64,000 bases of DNA, taken from NCBI RefSeq assembly GCF_019428685.1, contig NZ_CP080095.1, positions 4,712,001 to 4,776,000 of the forward strand, given 5' to 3'. The translations under genes were made by a program, and so were the position numbers. This stretch comes from Paraburkholderia edwinii. Lineage in GTDB: Bacteria > Pseudomonadota > Gammaproteobacteria > Burkholderiales > Burkholderiaceae. Below are positions 28,857-38,792 of this stretch, piece after piece. The notes beneath the pieces were generated by a model. The model made no database searches. It had not been told where the DNA came from and worked only from the letters and a program-made list of their open reading frames with translations. The stretch's first letter is position 1. Each line of letters opens with the position of its first letter.

Positions 28857-28875
28857 TGCGAATAATTCTTATTTA
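28857..28875 (+). promoter_or_regulatory. Fur box for the PepSY membrane protein
   Basis: TGCGAATAATTCTTATTTA, near-identical to the site before the receptor. It overlaps an upstream in-frame ATG (28875), which argues that translation begins further on, at 29013. The rest of the 28607-29012 gap is AT-rich and contains no gene. Confidence 0.65.
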
Positions 28876-29012
28876 TGCGGCCGGACGTAGGTTATGGATT
28901 TCGTTTCAATCGGAAGCGCCTGTTCGAGCGCCTCACTGCGCGTTTTTGTCTCGCCGCGCCTGCCGCACCGGCCGCTTCTGCTGCTTTATTTGCTGCATTC
29001 GCCGGTTCGCGT

Positions 29013-30299
29013 ATGAGGCCTGTGCTCGTCCGTTTGCATCGATGGTTCGGCGTCGCGATCGCGCTATTTCTGTTCGTCGCCGGGTCGACGGGCGCCGTGA
29101 TCGCGTGGGACCACGAACTCGATGGGCTCCTGAATCCGTCGTTCTTCCACGCGCGTACCGACGGTCCCACGCTGTCATCGCTCGAACTCGCGCGCCGCAT
29201 CGAAGCGGCCGACCCGCGACTGCGCGTCACCTATCTGCCGCTTGCGGTCGAACCGGGTCATACGCTGCAGGTGATGGTGTGGCCGCGCACCGATCCGAAA
29301 ACACAGCAGCCCTACACACTCGACTTCAACCAGATCGCCGTCGACCCAGCGACCGGCGACATCCAGGGCCGCCGCGAATGGGGCGCGGTCTCGCTCGCGC
29401 GGCTCAATCTGATTCCGTTCCTGTACAAGCTGCACTACACGCTGCATCTGCCGTTCACGGGCGGCATCGACATCGGCACGTGGCTGATGGGCATCGTCGG
29501 CATCGTGTGGATGTTCGATAGCGTGATTGCGCTCGTGCTGTCGTTCCCGAGCGCGAAGGCGTGGCGCAAGTCGTTTGCGTTTCGTGTCGCGCGCGGCGGC
29601 TATCCGCTCACTTTCGATCTGCACCGCTCCGGCGGCGTCTGGATCTGGGGACTGCTGTTGATGATGGCGGTCACGTCGGTGTCGATGAACCTCAGCAACG
29701 AGATCGTGCGGCCGATCGTGTCGCTGCTGTCGCCGCTCACGCCGACGCCGTTTTCGGACCCGAAGCTCGCCGGCACGCCGCAGCCGGGCAAGCCCGATCT
29801 GACACGCGAGCAGGTGCTCGAAGCGGCCGGCAAGATCGCCGCCGACAAACACATCGACGCGCCGCCGGGCGCGATCTTCTATGCGCCCATGCTGCATACG
29901 TACGGCGTGGGCTTCTTCGCGGCCGGCAAGGACCATGGCGACGGCCCGCTTGGCAATGCATGGATCTATCTGAACGCCGAAACCGGCCTGCCGACCGGCG
30001 CGACGATTCCCGGAAAGGGCACGGCCGGCGACATCTTCATGCAGGCGCAATTCCCGCTGCACTCGGGACGGATCGCCGGATTGGCGGGACGGATTGCGGT
30101 CAGCGCGCTCGGCGTCGCGGTGGCGATATTGAGCGTGACCGGTTTGATGATCTGGCTGAAGAAGCTCGAAGCGCGGCGGCGTCAGACGCGTGGCCTACCG
30201 CAAAAGTCGCGCGATACGGCGCCTGCCGACGTCGAAGAGCAAGCGACGGCGCGCGCAAAGCGCACCGAACGAAGGGAGCGAGTCGCGTCGCCGCAGTAG
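29013..30299 (+). CDS. PepSY-associated membrane protein, iron-siderophore linked
   Basis: About 428 aa from ATG 29013 (the frame is open from 28875). Four membrane helices: after LVRLHRWFGVAIALFLFVAG, near GTWLMGIVGIVWMFDSVIAL, GVWIWGLLLMMAVTSVS and AVAILSVTGLMIWLKK, with a periplasmic PepSY-type region. Conserved His residues in the LHRWFG, LHYTLHLP, DLHRSGG and PLHSGR phrases suggest haem or metal binding. Family members such as FpvG and FoxB help release iron from siderophores by reduction; the divergent receptor and shared Fur-like sites support the same here. The C-terminal 40 residues are basic. Confidence 0.82.
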   Translation: MRPVLVRLHRWFGVAIALFLFVAGSTGAVIAWDHELDGLLNPSFFHARTDGPTLSSLELARRIEAADPRLRVTYLPLAVEPGHTLQVMVWPRTDPKTQQPYTLDFNQIAVDPATGDIQGRREWGAVSLARLNLIPFLYKLHYTLHLPFTGGIDIGTWLMGIVGIVWMFDSVIALVLSFPSAKAWRKSFAFRVARGGYPLTFDLHRSGGVWIWGLLLMMAVTSVSMNLSNEIVRPIVSLLSPLTPTPFSDPKLAGTPQPGKPDLTREQVLEAAGKIAADKHIDAPPGAIFYAPMLHTYGVGFFAAGKDHGDGPLGNAWIYLNAETGLPTGATIPGKGTAGDIFMQAQFPLHSGRIAGLAGRIAVSALGVAVAILSVTGLMIWLKKLEARRRQTRGLPQKSRDTAPADVEEQATARAKRTERRERVASPQ

Positions 30300-30313
30300 C
30301 GCGGCAAGCGAAG

Positions 30314-30338
30314 CGCGGCCGCAAAGCATGCGGCCGCG
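30314..30338. terminator. Hairpin between convergent PepSY and purU genes
   Basis: Perfect 9-bp stem CGCGGCCGC / GCGGCCGCG with loop AAAGCAT in the 55-bp convergent gap. It lacks a T run on either side, so if it terminates it is a weak or Rho-assisted one. Confidence 0.45.
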
Positions 30339-30354
30339 ACCCGCCCTCTGCCGC

Positions 30355-31236
30355 CTAGCGGAACACCACCGTCTTGCTGCCGTTGAGCACGATCCGGTGC
30401 TCGACATGCCACTTCACCGCACGCGCAAGCGTCACGCATTCGACGTCGCGGCCGATCGCCGTCAGTTGCTCAGGCGCCATGCTGTGATCGACGCGCTCGA
30501 CTTCCTGCTCGATGATCGGGCCTTCGTCGAGATCGGTCGTCACATAGTGCGCCGTCGCGCCGATCAGCTTTACGCCGCGATCGAACGCCTGGTAATACGG
30601 CTTCGCGCCTTTGAAGCTCGGCAAAAACGAGTGATGGATATTGATCGCGCGCCCCGTGAGCCGGTCGCACAGTTGCGGCGACAGAATCTGCATATAGCGC
30701 GCGAGCACGACGAGATCGGCCTGATGTTCGTCGATCACCTCGAGCACGCGCGCTTCCTGCGCGGCTTTCGCATCGGCTTTTCCATCGCCCTTCGCAGCGG
30801 CGAGCGGAAAGTGATGAAACGGAATGTCGTAGCTCGCGGCGAGCTGATAAAAATCCTTGTGATTCGAAATGATCGCCGGGATCTCGATGTTCAACTGCCC
30901 CGTGCGATAGCGGAACAGCAGATCGTTCAGACAGTGCCCGATCTTCGACACCATGATCACGACACGCGGTTTCACCGTCGCGTCGTGCAGTTCCCAGCGC
31001 ATCCCGAACTGTTCGGCAAGCGCCGAGAAAGCGGTGCGCAGCGCGTCGAGGCCCGGATCGCCGCCCACTTGCTGGAAGTGCACGCGCATGAAGAACTCGC
31101 CGGTATGGCTGTCGCCGAATTGCGCGGAGTCGAGAATATTGCTGCCGCGCTCGAACAGGAAGCCCGAGACCGCGTGCACAATGCCGGGCCGATCGGCGCA
31201 CGACAGTTTGAGGATAAAGCTGTGATCGGTCGACAT
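30355..31236 (-). CDS. purU: Formyltetrahydrofolate deformylase
   Basis: 293 aa. Hydrolyses 10-formyl-THF to formate and THF, balancing one-carbon pools and supplying formate for purine synthesis. N-terminal ACT domain (SCADRPGIVHAVSGFLFERG) and C-terminal formyltransferase-type domain with INIHHSFLPSFKGAKPY and the catalytic Asp in TTDLDEGPI. ATG 31236 fits the family; the frame is open to 31290. Last gene of the minus-strand run kefB-apt-lysE-nudix-purU. Confidence 0.96.
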   Translation of the reverse strand: MSTDHSFILKLSCADRPGIVHAVSGFLFERGSNILDSAQFGDSHTGEFFMRVHFQQVGGDPGLDALRTAFSALAEQFGMRWELHDATVKPRVVIMVSKIGHCLNDLLFRYRTGQLNIEIPAIISNHKDFYQLAASYDIPFHHFPLAAAKGDGKADAKAAQEARVLEVIDEHQADLVVLARYMQILSPQLCDRLTGRAINIHHSFLPSFKGAKPYYQAFDRGVKLIGATAHYVTTDLDEGPIIEQEVERVDHSMAPEQLTAIGRDVECVTLARAVKWHVEHRIVLNGSKTVVFR

Positions 31237-31317
31237 GACCCTGGTGACTCCCTTCTGCAAAACCTGTAATTCGTTTATCTGGCCGCGCAACCGGATGCGA
31301 TGGCAGACGCAGCCAAC

Positions 31318-32166
31318 TTATGCAATCGCCGGCGGCTCGAACAACGCCTCGATGCCCGCACACACTTCTTCGTCGATCCACTGCCGGCGCAGCATGCAAT
31401 CGAGCGTCGCGAGGCTCGCATCGACCGTCATCGACCCTTCTTCGATCCAGCGCGCGACTTCCTCGATGCGGGCAAGCCGATGCTCGCCTACTTCGCCATC
31501 CTGATTGCGCGGCGCGAAGTCTTCAGGCAAGGCGAGATCGTAGATAAAGATCTGTTCGGCCTGCGTGCCTTCGGGCAGCGACTGCAGCACGTGCGCCGTG
31601 CGCCCTGGCGTCGCGCGTTCGGCGATGTCTTCCGGAATGCCGGCCTCTTCCCAGCACTCCTTGATAATCGTCGTCTCGATGCTGAAGCCCCAGCCGATGC
31701 CGCCCGCGACGACGTTGTCCAACATGCCCGGGTCGGTGGCCTTGGTCTCGCTGCGACGCGCGATCCAGAGCCGCGGCGCGCCTTGCGCGTATTCTACGAC
31801 GCCGTTCAGATGCACCGCGTACGTCATCGTGCCGAAGAAGCGCGATGCCGCGCGCTCGATATAGGCAAGCGGCGGCGCGTCGAATGCGTTGCGGATCGCA
31901 TAGGTTTCGTCGCGCCAGCCGGGAATGCGACCGTCGGCTGCGAGCGCGCCGATCACGGCGCCGAGCGCAGCGCTGCGATTATCGAGCGTCGAAAAACGCG
32001 CGCTCAGCACGACACGCTGCGCCTCGATCTCGAACACATCGGGCCAGCGCGCAAGCAGCGGCACATCGGTCGCGCGGATCCAGCCGACCTGCTGTCCGCC
32101 GATCCAGAACGAACGGTGCGCATGCACGTCGAAACGGCGCGCGGCGGCGATAGAAGGCAAGGTCAT
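31318..32166 (-). CDS. NUDIX hydrolase with DUF4743 N-terminal domain
   Basis: 282 aa. The NUDIX box is present as GGIGWGFSIETTIIKECWEEAG, with Lys in place of the usual Arg before Glu (KECWEE), and the catalytic Glu pair kept. The preceding domain (residues 1-110) is the DUF4743 type found in plant and fungal thiamine-diphosphate phosphatase-like proteins. The likely action is on a nucleoside or cofactor diphosphate; substrate not known. GGAG lies before the ATG at 32166. Confidence 0.88.
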   Translation of the reverse strand: MTLPSIAAARRFDVHAHRSFWIGGQQVGWIRATDVPLLARWPDVFEIEAQRVVLSARFSTLDNRSAALGAVIGALAADGRIPGWRDETYAIRNAFDAPPLAYIERAASRFFGTMTYAVHLNGVVEYAQGAPRLWIARRSETKATDPGMLDNVVAGGIGWGFSIETTIIKECWEEAGIPEDIAERATPGRTAHVLQSLPEGTQAEQIFIYDLALPEDFAPRNQDGEVGEHRLARIEEVARWIEEGSMTVDASLATLDCMLRRQWIDEEVCAGIEALFEPPAIA

Positions 32167-32305
32167 CGAAGCTCCAGCAATTTCGTTTTTCTCCAGCGGC
32201 CCATGCGTGCCGCGCGATGCCACGATGGCGCGGTCATGCAATACGACGCGACGCTTTACGACATCGGCTGCGCGACAGCAGCTTCACAACAGCCGCTTCA
32301 CCACA

Positions 32306-32920
32306 TCAATCGCGCAACGCGACGCGCAAACCGATCGCGATAAACGTCGCGCCGGCAATGCGATCGAGCCACACGCCCGCGCGCGGACGGCGCTTCAACC
32401 AGTTACCGATCATTCCCGCGCACACGCCGAACAGCGAAAACACGACAACCGTCTGCAGCATGAACAATGCGCCGAGTTCGAGCATCTGCACGGTCACGTT
32501 CTGCACGCCATGCGGATCGACGAATTGCGGCAGGAACACGATAAAGAACAGCGTGACTTTCGGGTTCAGCATGTTGCCGATCACGCTTTGGCGGAAGATC
32601 GACGAAAGCGGTTGCGGCGGGCGTTCATGTGCGGTCGCGAGTCCTTTGCTGCGCAGCGCCTTGATGCCGATCCAGATCAGATACGCGGCGCCCGCGAGCT
32701 TGATCACCTGAAACGCAACCGGCGACGAGCGCAGCACCGCCGCCACGCCAAGCGCGGCAAGCGTCGTGTGGAACGTGATGCCGGCGGCAAAGCCGAGCGC
32801 CGCGACAAAGCCCGCCGCGCGGCCCTGCGAAATGCCGCGCGCGAGCACCTGCAGATTGTCGGGTCCGGGCGCGAACGTGATCGCAACCGACGTGGCGAGG
32901 AAGAGCAAAAAGTTGGGCAT
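32306..32920 (-). CDS. LysE/RhtB family amino-acid exporter
   Basis: 204 aa with six predicted helices. The N-terminal signature TFAPGPDNLQVLARGISQGR and the FFIVFLPQFVDP phrase are typical of the LysE/RhtB family that exports lysine, threonine, homoserine or similar amino acids. ATG 32920 with AAAGG upstream gives the standard N-terminus MPNFLLFLATSVAITFAPGP. Substrate cannot be assigned. Lies between the apt and NUDIX genes on the same strand. Confidence 0.9.
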   Translation of the reverse strand: MPNFLLFLATSVAITFAPGPDNLQVLARGISQGRAAGFVAALGFAAGITFHTTLAALGVAAVLRSSPVAFQVIKLAGAAYLIWIGIKALRSKGLATAHERPPQPLSSIFRQSVIGNMLNPKVTLFFIVFLPQFVDPHGVQNVTVQMLELGALFMLQTVVVFSLFGVCAGMIGNWLKRRPRAGVWLDRIAGATFIAIGLRVALRD

Positions 32921-33021
32921 CGCGCGAACCTTTTTATGTGACGACGTCGTGTGTCGGGTAATGGGCGGCAACCGCGCTTTTGATCGCAGCTTCTGCCACA
33001 GTGGCCACCTCAGCTTCTACC

Positions 33022-33588
33022 TCAGTGACCACCGAAACCCGTCACCGTATAAAGCGGCAACCCGGCAGAACGCAGCAGCTTCGACCCGCCGAGATCGGGC
33101 AGATCAATAATCGCCGCGCCCTCCACCACAACCGCGCCCAGGCGCTCGAGCAGCTTCTTGCCGGCGAGCATCGTGCCGCCAGTTGCGATCAGATCGTCGA
33201 CGATCACAACGCGGTCGCCGGGCTCGCACGCGTCTTCGTGAATCTCGACGGTGGCCGCGCCGTACTCGAGCTCGTACGACTCCGACACGCGCTTGTACGG
33301 CAGCTTGCCGCTCTTGCGGATCGGAATGAAGCCGAGATTCAGCTCGTACGCGAGAATCGGCGCGATGATGAAACCGCGCGCATCGAGCCCCGCCACATAG
33401 TCGAGCTTCGCGTCGATATAGCGCTGCACGAACAGGTCGATCAGCACGCGCAGCGTTTTCGGATGCTGCAGAAGCGGCGTGATGTCGCGAAACTGCACGC
33501 CGGGCTGCGGCCAGTCGGACACCGTGCGGATCTGGCTTTTGACGAACTCGGCCGCATCGAGCGGCACGTTCGCAGGCGCGTTGGACAT
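33022..33588 (-). CDS. apt: Adenine phosphoribosyltransferase
   Basis: 188 aa. Salvages adenine to AMP using PRPP. The PRPP-binding loop [17 protein letters not shown] is present, as are [11 protein letters not shown] and [10 protein letters not shown] typical of APRT. ATG 33588 has GGAGA upstream; the open frame to 33702 is not family-like. Follows the Kef-type antiporter on the same strand. Confidence 0.97.
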   Translation of the reverse strand: MSNAPANVPLDAAEFVKSQIRTVSDWPQPGVQFRDITPLLQHPKTLRVLIDLFVQRYIDAKLDYVAGLDARGFIIAPILAYELNLGFIPIRKSGKLPYKRVSESYELEYGAATVEIHEDACEPGDRVVIVDDLIATGGTMLAGKKLLERLGAVVVEGAAIIDLPDLGGSKLLRSAGLPLYTVTGFGGH

Positions 33589-33740
33589 GATGTCTCCAGA
33601 AGGATCGTTGACGATCCGGTCAAACTCGAGAAGAAAGATTTCGTATGTTTCGGCGCGTTTCCGCATGCGCGACGCGGCGCTAGTCGCAACACGGCACAAC
33701 ATCGCGCGACACCGCGCAGCGCCGGCGCATGGAGCGAGGT

Positions 33741-35747
33741 TCAGGCCGTCGCCGCGCTCGCCCGCCGATGCTTCGACAGCCGCTCTTCCGCTTCGGCGAG
33801 CGCCTCGGGCAAACCGCGCAGCACGACGATGTCGCTGGCGCGCAGCTTCGTCGACGGGTCCGGCTCGACGCCGCGAATGCCATGCCGGCGAATCGCCGTC
33901 ACTTCGAGGCCCAGTTCGTACAAACCGAGCTCGGCGAGCGTGCGGCCGACCGCGTCGGCCTTTTCGTCGACCGGCACCGATTGTAGCCGCACCTGTTCGT
34001 GACCGTCGTCATCGTCGACGTCGTCGGCGCCGTGGAAGTAGCCGCGCAGCAGGCTATAGCGCTCGTCGCGCAGTTCCTCGACCCGCCGCAGCACGCGCCG
34101 CATCGGCACGCCCATCACGACAAGCGTATGCGACGCGAGCATCAGACTGCCTTCGACAATCTCCGGAATCACCTCGGTCGCGCCGGCGGCAAGCAGCCGG
34201 TCGAGATCGCTATCGTCGACGGTACGAACGATAACCGGCAGCGTCGGTTCGAGTTCGTGGATGTTGTGCAGCACGCGCAGTGCCGACGGCGTGTTCGCGT
34301 AAGTGATGGCAACCGTTCGCGCGCGGTGAATACCGGCGGCCAGCAGCGATTCGCGCCGCCCGGCATCGCCGAACACAACCTGCTCGCCGGCCGCCGCCGC
34401 GGCCGTGACGCGATCCGGATCGAGGTCGAGCGCGACATACGAAAGCCCTTCGTGCTCGAGCATCCGCGCGAGGTTCTGCCCCGAGCGGCCGTAACCGCAA
34501 ATAATCACATGCCCGCTCTGCTTCAGGCTCTGCGTCGCGATGCGCGTCATCTGCAACGACTGCTGCATCCACTCAGTGGATGACAGCCGCAGCACGATCC
34601 GGTCCGCGTTCTGGATCAGGAATGGCGCCGCGAGCATCGACAGCAGCATGCCCGCGAGAATCGCCTGCAGCAGCGTCGCATCGACGAGGTGTTTGTCGAG
34701 AATCAGGTTCAGCAGCACGAAGCCGAATTCGCCTGCCTGCGCGAGGCCGATGCCGGTGCGCATCGCCACACCCGGCGTCGCGCCAAAGAGCCGCGCGAGC
34801 GCCGTGACCATCACCGCCTTCAGCAGAATCGGCCCGAGCAGAAAGCCGAGCACGATCAGCGGGTGATGCCAGATCACGAGCGGATCGAGCAGCATGCCGG
34901 TCGTCACGAAGAAGAGCCCGAGCAGCACGTCGCGAAACGGCTTGATGTCTTCCTCGACCTGATGCCGGTACGGCGTTTCGGCGATCAGCATGCCGGCGAT
35001 AAATGCGCCGAGCGCGAGCGACAGGCCGAACTTGTCGGTGACGAATGCGGCGCCGAGCGTGACGAGCAGCAGGTTCAGCACGAACAGCTCCTGCGAGCGC
35101 CGCCGGGCGACCACGTTGAACCAGCGCGTCATGAAGCGCTGCCCGATCACGAGCAGCAGCGCGAGCGCAATCACGATCTTGATGAACGCAAGACCGAGCG
35201 CCGCCATCACGTCGTGCGTATCGCCGCCCGCGAGCGCGGCGATCACAATCAGAAGCGGCACCACCGCCAGATCCTGAAACAGCAGCACGCCGAAGATATT
35301 GCGGCCGTGCTCGGTCTCGATCTCGAGCCGCTCCGCGAGCATTTTGCTGACGATCGCAGTCGACGACATCGCCAGCGCTCCGCCGAGCGCGATGCAGCCC
35401 TGCCACGACAGATGCACCCAATGCTCGACCGCGAAGCCGAGCACGATTGCGGCGGCGATCGTGCCGAGCACCTGCAGCAGGCCGAGGCCGAACACGAGCC
35501 GGCGCATCGCCCGCAGCTTCGCGAGCGAAAACTCGAGGCCGATCGAGAACATCAGGAACACCACGCCGAATTCGGCCAGATTCTGCGCGCCCTTCGAGTC
35601 GGGCACGATGCCGAACGCGTGCGGCCCGACGAGAATCCCCACCGTCAGATATCCGAGCATCGGCGGCAGATTCAGATACCGGAACACGACGACGCCCACC
35701 ACTGAAGCCAGCAGCAGGAAGAGCGTCATTTCAAGCGGGGAAATCAT
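33741..35747 (-). CDS. Monovalent cation:proton antiporter of the KefB/KefC (CPA2) type
   Basis: 668 aa. About twelve membrane helices (residues 1-385; [20 protein letters not shown] and [18 protein letters not shown] near the start), then a TrkA-N nucleotide-binding domain ([20 protein letters not shown]) and a TrkA-C domain (about 580-655). This is an inner-membrane potassium or sodium/proton antiporter gated by the C-terminal domains. No KefF/KefG partner is adjacent, so glutathione control is uncertain. Divergent from kdsD. Confidence 0.92.
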   Translation of the reverse strand: MISPLEMTLFLLLASVVGVVVFRYLNLPPMLGYLTVGILVGPHAFGIVPDSKGAQNLAEFGVVFLMFSIGLEFSLAKLRAMRRLVFGLGLLQVLGTIAAAIVLGFAVEHWVHLSWQGCIALGGALAMSSTAIVSKMLAERLEIETEHGRNIFGVLLFQDLAVVPLLIVIAALAGGDTHDVMAALGLAFIKIVIALALLLVIGQRFMTRWFNVVARRRSQELFVLNLLLVTLGAAFVTDKFGLSLALGAFIAGMLIAETPYRHQVEEDIKPFRDVLLGLFFVTTGMLLDPLVIWHHPLIVLGFLLGPILLKAVMVTALARLFGATPGVAMRTGIGLAQAGEFGFVLLNLILDKHLVDATLLQAILAGMLLSMLAAPFLIQNADRIVLRLSSTEWMQQSLQMTRIATQSLKQSGHVIICGYGRSGQNLARMLEHEGLSYVALDLDPDRVTAAAAAGEQVVFGDAGRRESLLAAGIHRARTVAITYANTPSALRVLHNIHELEPTLPVIVRTVDDSDLDRLLAAGATEVIPEIVEGSLMLASHTLVVMGVPMRRVLRRVEELRDERYSLLRGYFHGADDVDDDDGHEQVRLQSVPVDEKADAVGRTLAELGLYELGLEVTAIRRHGIRGVEPDPSTKLRASDIVVLRGLPEALAEAEERLSKHRRASAATA

Positions 35748-35830
35748 CGGCGATCAGCGTCCTGGTTCGTCAGAGAACGCTGCGCGCAAAGCACCGCGCA
35801 GCAAGGTTCAGAGGCCCGTGAAGGCGACAT

Positions 35831-35883
35831 CCGGACGACTTCCGTCCGGCGCGGCGAACATACGCCTTTGTTATACTCCGCGA
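35831..35883 (+). promoter_or_regulatory. kdsD promoter with upstream hairpin; likely leaderless transcript
   Basis: TATACT at 35872-35877 is a good -10 box and lies only six bases before the kdsD ATG, so transcription would start at or next to the start codon. No Shine-Dalgarno is present. A perfect CCGGACG-ACTTC-CGTCCGG dyad (35831-35849) lies just upstream, around the expected -35 position. Confidence 0.5.
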
Positions 35884-36867
35884 ATGATAGCGAAAATCAA
35901 TGGCGACCGGGCGTTAGCACTGGCTCGCGACGTGCTCGACATCGAAGCGGACGCCGTGCGCGCGCTTCGTGATCAGCTCGACGACGGCTTCGTCGAAGCG
36001 ATCGACTTCATTCTCAGCTGCCGCGGCCGCGTGGTGGTTTCCGGCATCGGCAAATCAGGCCATATCGCACGCAAACTTGCAGCGACCTTTGCAAGCACCG
36101 GCACGCCGGCGTTCTTCGTGCATCCCGCCGAAGCGAGCCACGGCGACCTCGGCATGATCACGGCCGACGACGTATTCATTGCGATGTCGAATTCCGGGGA
36201 ATCCGAAGAGCTGCTCGCCATCCTGCCGCTGATCAAACGCCTCGGTTCGAAGCTGATCGCGATGACGGGCCGTCCCGATTCGAGCCTCGCAAAGATCGCG
36301 GACGTGCATCTGAATTCGGGCGTATCAAAAGAAGCCTGTCCGATGAATCTTGCGCCGACGGCCAGCACCACCGCCGCGCTCGCGCTTGGCGACGCGCTCG
36401 CGGTCGCCGTGCTCGAAGAGCGCGGCTTCGGTCCCGACGACTTCGCGCGCTCGCATCCGGGCGGCGCGCTCGGACGGCGCCTCCTGACCTACGTGCACGA
36501 CGTGATGCGCACCGGCGATCAGTTGCCGAGCGTCAAGCCCGACGAAACCGTGCGCGACGCGCTGTTCCAGCTCACGGCGAAGCGCATGGGCATGACCGCG
36601 ATTGTCGACGACGAAGCGCGTGTCATGGGCATTTTCACCGATGGCGATCTGCGCCGCGTGCTCGAACGCGACGGCGATTTTCGCAATCTGCCGATCGGTT
36701 CGGTAATGACGCCGCATCCGCGCACGATCGGCCCGGACCGTCTCGCGGTCGAAGCGGTGGAACTGATGGAGCGCCACCGCATCAATCAATTACTCGTCGT
36801 CGATGAAGCCGGGCGGCTCGTCGGCGCACTCAACATGCACGACCTGTTTTCGAAGAAGGTGATCTGA
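35884..36867 (+). CDS. kdsD: D-arabinose 5-phosphate isomerase
   Basis: 327 aa. Converts ribulose 5-phosphate to arabinose 5-phosphate, the first step to Kdo for LPS. N-terminal SIS domain (GRVVVSGIGKSGHIARKLAA; AMSNSGESEELLAIL) and two CBS domains (about residues 205-327). The ATG at 35884 gives the family N-terminus MIAKINGDRALALARDVLDI although it has no ribosome site. Overlaps kdsC by one base (TGATG) and starts the long LPS/rpoN block. Confidence 0.96.
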   Translation: MIAKINGDRALALARDVLDIEADAVRALRDQLDDGFVEAIDFILSCRGRVVVSGIGKSGHIARKLAATFASTGTPAFFVHPAEASHGDLGMITADDVFIAMSNSGESEELLAILPLIKRLGSKLIAMTGRPDSSLAKIADVHLNSGVSKEACPMNLAPTASTTAALALGDALAVAVLEERGFGPDDFARSHPGGALGRRLLTYVHDVMRTGDQLPSVKPDETVRDALFQLTAKRMGMTAIVDDEARVMGIFTDGDLRRVLERDGDFRNLPIGSVMTPHPRTIGPDRLAVEAVELMERHRINQLLVVDEAGRLVGALNMHDLFSKKVI

Positions 36868-37403
36868 TGGCTGCCACCCTTACCGCTACTGAACGCGCCA
36901 GCCGCGTCAAGCTGATGATTTTCGACGTCGACGGCGTCCTCACCGACGGCGGCCTGATGTTCACCGCGGAAGGCGACTATATGAAGTCGTTCAATTCGAT
37001 GGACGGCCACGGCGCGAAGCTGTTGCGCGAGGCAGGCATCGAGACGGCGATCATCACGGGGCGCCAGTCGGGCATCGTCGTCGAGCGCGCGAAGAATCTG
37101 AAGATCACGCATATCTATCAGGGCGTGGAGGACAAGCGCGTCGCGTTCGCCGATCTGCTGAAGGCGACCGGCATGAAGGCCGAGGATTGCGGTTACATGG
37201 GCGACGACTGGCCTGACCTCGCCGTGATGCTGAAGGTCGGCTTCGCCGCGGCGCCGGCGAACTCGCATCCGGAAGTCATCGCGCGCGCGCATTGGGTCAG
37301 CGAAGCGCGCGGCGGCCACGGCGCGGTGCGCGAAGTGTGCGATACGCTGCTGCGCGCGCAGAATCGCTACGACGATCTGCTGCGCGACGCGTGCGGACTT
37401 TAA
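36867..37403 (+). CDS. kdsC: 3-deoxy-D-manno-octulosonate 8-phosphate phosphatase
   Basis: 178 aa HAD-family phosphatase releasing Kdo from Kdo-8-P. Catalytic loop IFDVDGVLTDGG with the nucleophile Asp, Thr/Ser motif in IITGRQSG, and GDDWPDL as the metal-binding motif; no cap domain, as expected for the tetrameric KdsC. Coupled to kdsD and 15 bp before lptC. Confidence 0.97.
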   Translation: MAATLTATERASRVKLMIFDVDGVLTDGGLMFTAEGDYMKSFNSMDGHGAKLLREAGIETAIITGRQSGIVVERAKNLKITHIYQGVEDKRVAFADLLKATGMKAEDCGYMGDDWPDLAVMLKVGFAAAPANSHPEVIARAHWVSEARGGHGAVREVCDTLLRAQNRYDDLLRDACGL

Positions 37404-37418
37404 CCGGACCACGCGCGG

Positions 37419-38006
37419 ATGAACAAGTTTCGCTGGACTTCGCTGCTTCCGGTCGTCGCGATGGCGCTGCTCGCGGGCGTCACGTACTGGCTTTTGCAGG
37501 CGACCAAGCCGCGCGAAAACGAGGACGTGGTCCGTCCGAAGTCGCATACGCCCGATTACTTCGCCGATAGCTTCTCCGTGTCGGAGCTCGATCAGTCCGG
37601 CACGACGCAATATCGCCTCACCGCGCAAAAGCTGATTCATTACGAAGACACCGAAGACAGCGACCTGACGAAACCCGCCATCCGCGCGTTTCAGCCCGGC
37701 AAGCCGATTGTCACAGCGACCGGCGACTGGGGCACCGTCAACAGCGATGCGTCGATCGTCAATCTGTACGACCACGCGCACATCATCCGCGCCGCCGGCG
37801 ACGGCGATCCGGAGATGCAAGCGGATTCGCAGCATTTTCGGGTGCTGGTGAACGACGATGTCATCGAAACGGAAAAGCCGGTTAAACTTCGTCGCGGCCT
37901 TTCGGTCATGACGGCCCAGGACGGCATGAATTACAACAACGTGACCCGGGTCATGAAGCTGTTCGGCAACGTGCGCGGCGCGATCGCCGCATCGGACACC
38001 AAGTGA
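37419..38006 (+). CDS. lptC: LPS export ABC transporter protein LptC
   Basis: 195 aa. One N-terminal membrane helix (LLPVVAMALLAGVTYWLLQ) and a periplasmic beta-jellyroll domain that passes LPS from LptBFG to LptA. Length and order are typical. Between kdsC and lptA on the same transcript. Confidence 0.94.
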   Translation: MNKFRWTSLLPVVAMALLAGVTYWLLQATKPRENEDVVRPKSHTPDYFADSFSVSELDQSGTTQYRLTAQKLIHYEDTEDSDLTKPAIRAFQPGKPIVTATGDWGTVNSDASIVNLYDHAHIIRAAGDGDPEMQADSQHFRVLVNDDVIETEKPVKLRRGLSVMTAQDGMNYNNVTRVMKLFGNVRGAIAASDTK

Positions 38007-38036
38007 CCCGGGCGTTTCATTTCCAGACGTGACTGC

Positions 38037-38792
38037 ATGAGCGAATCGTTCCCCCGTTTCAAGATCAGATGCCAGCCAGGCGCACCGCTGTGCTCCGTGC
38101 TGGCTGCCCTGCTCGTCGCGCTGCCGCTCGCGGCCTTCGCGCCGCTCGCGCATGCGGAACGCGCCGATAAGGACAAGCCGCTCAATATCGAAGCGGACAA
38201 TATGACGTACGACGACCTGAAACAGGTCAACATCTTCACCGGCCACGTGGTTGCAACGAAAGGCACGATCGTCATCAAGGCCGATCGCGTCGAAGTGACG
38301 CAGGATCCGCAGGGCTACCAGTACGCGACGGGCACGTCGACCGGCAAGAACCACGCGTACTTCCGGCAGAAGCGCGATGGCGTCGACGAATATATCGACG
38401 GGGATGCCGAGCGCATCGACTACGACGGCAAGCAGGATCTCACCACGCTCACCACGCGCGCAACCGTGCGCCGCCTGCAAGGTTTGTCGACGGTGATGGA
38501 CGAAGTGCACGGCAGCGTTATCACTTACGACGGCCAGAACGACTTCTATACGGCGAAGGCGGGACCCGATGTCGCCGGGCCAGGCAACCCGGGCGGGCGT
38601 GTCCGTGCGATGCTCGCGCCGCGCAACGGCGGCGCACAACCGGCTACGGGCCCGTCCACCACTACGTTGCAGCCCACCACCCGCTTCCAAGGCCAGAACG
38701 CGAACCCGACGCCGGGCGCGTCTTCGACGCCTGACCGGTCGACCGCTCCGTCAACCACCGAAAGTCAAGGACAAGGAACGACGAAACCGTGA
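38037..38792 (+). CDS. lptA: LPS transport periplasmic protein LptA
   Basis: 251 aa. Signal peptide ([15 protein letters not shown] cleaved before ERAD), then an OstA-type jellyroll (residues 45-165: [20 protein letters not shown] and [16 protein letters not shown]) that forms the LPS bridge across the periplasm. The C-terminal 70 residues are Pro/Thr/Ser-rich and probably disordered, longer than in E. coli. Overlaps the GTG of lptB by four bases. Confidence 0.94.
   Translation: MSESFPRFKIRCQPGAPLCSVLAALLVALPLAAFAPLAHAERADKDKPLNIEADNMTYDDLKQVNIFTGHVVATKGTIVIKADRVEVTQDPQGYQYATGTSTGKNHAYFRQKRDGVDEYIDGDAERIDYDGKQDLTTLTTRATVRRLQGLSTVMDEVHGSVITYDGQNDFYTAKAGPDVAGPGNPGGRVRAMLAPRNGGAQPATGPSTTTLQPTTRFQGQNANPTPGASSTPDRSTAPSTTESQGQGTTKP

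Noticed and set aside
35299..35883. Upstream extension of kdsD
   Set aside because: It overlaps the Kef-type antiporter gene on the other strand and is not homologous to the family N-terminus.
36786..38690. 634-codon minus-strand frame over kdsC, lptC and lptA
   Set aside because: It covers three well-supported genes and lacks any domain pattern.
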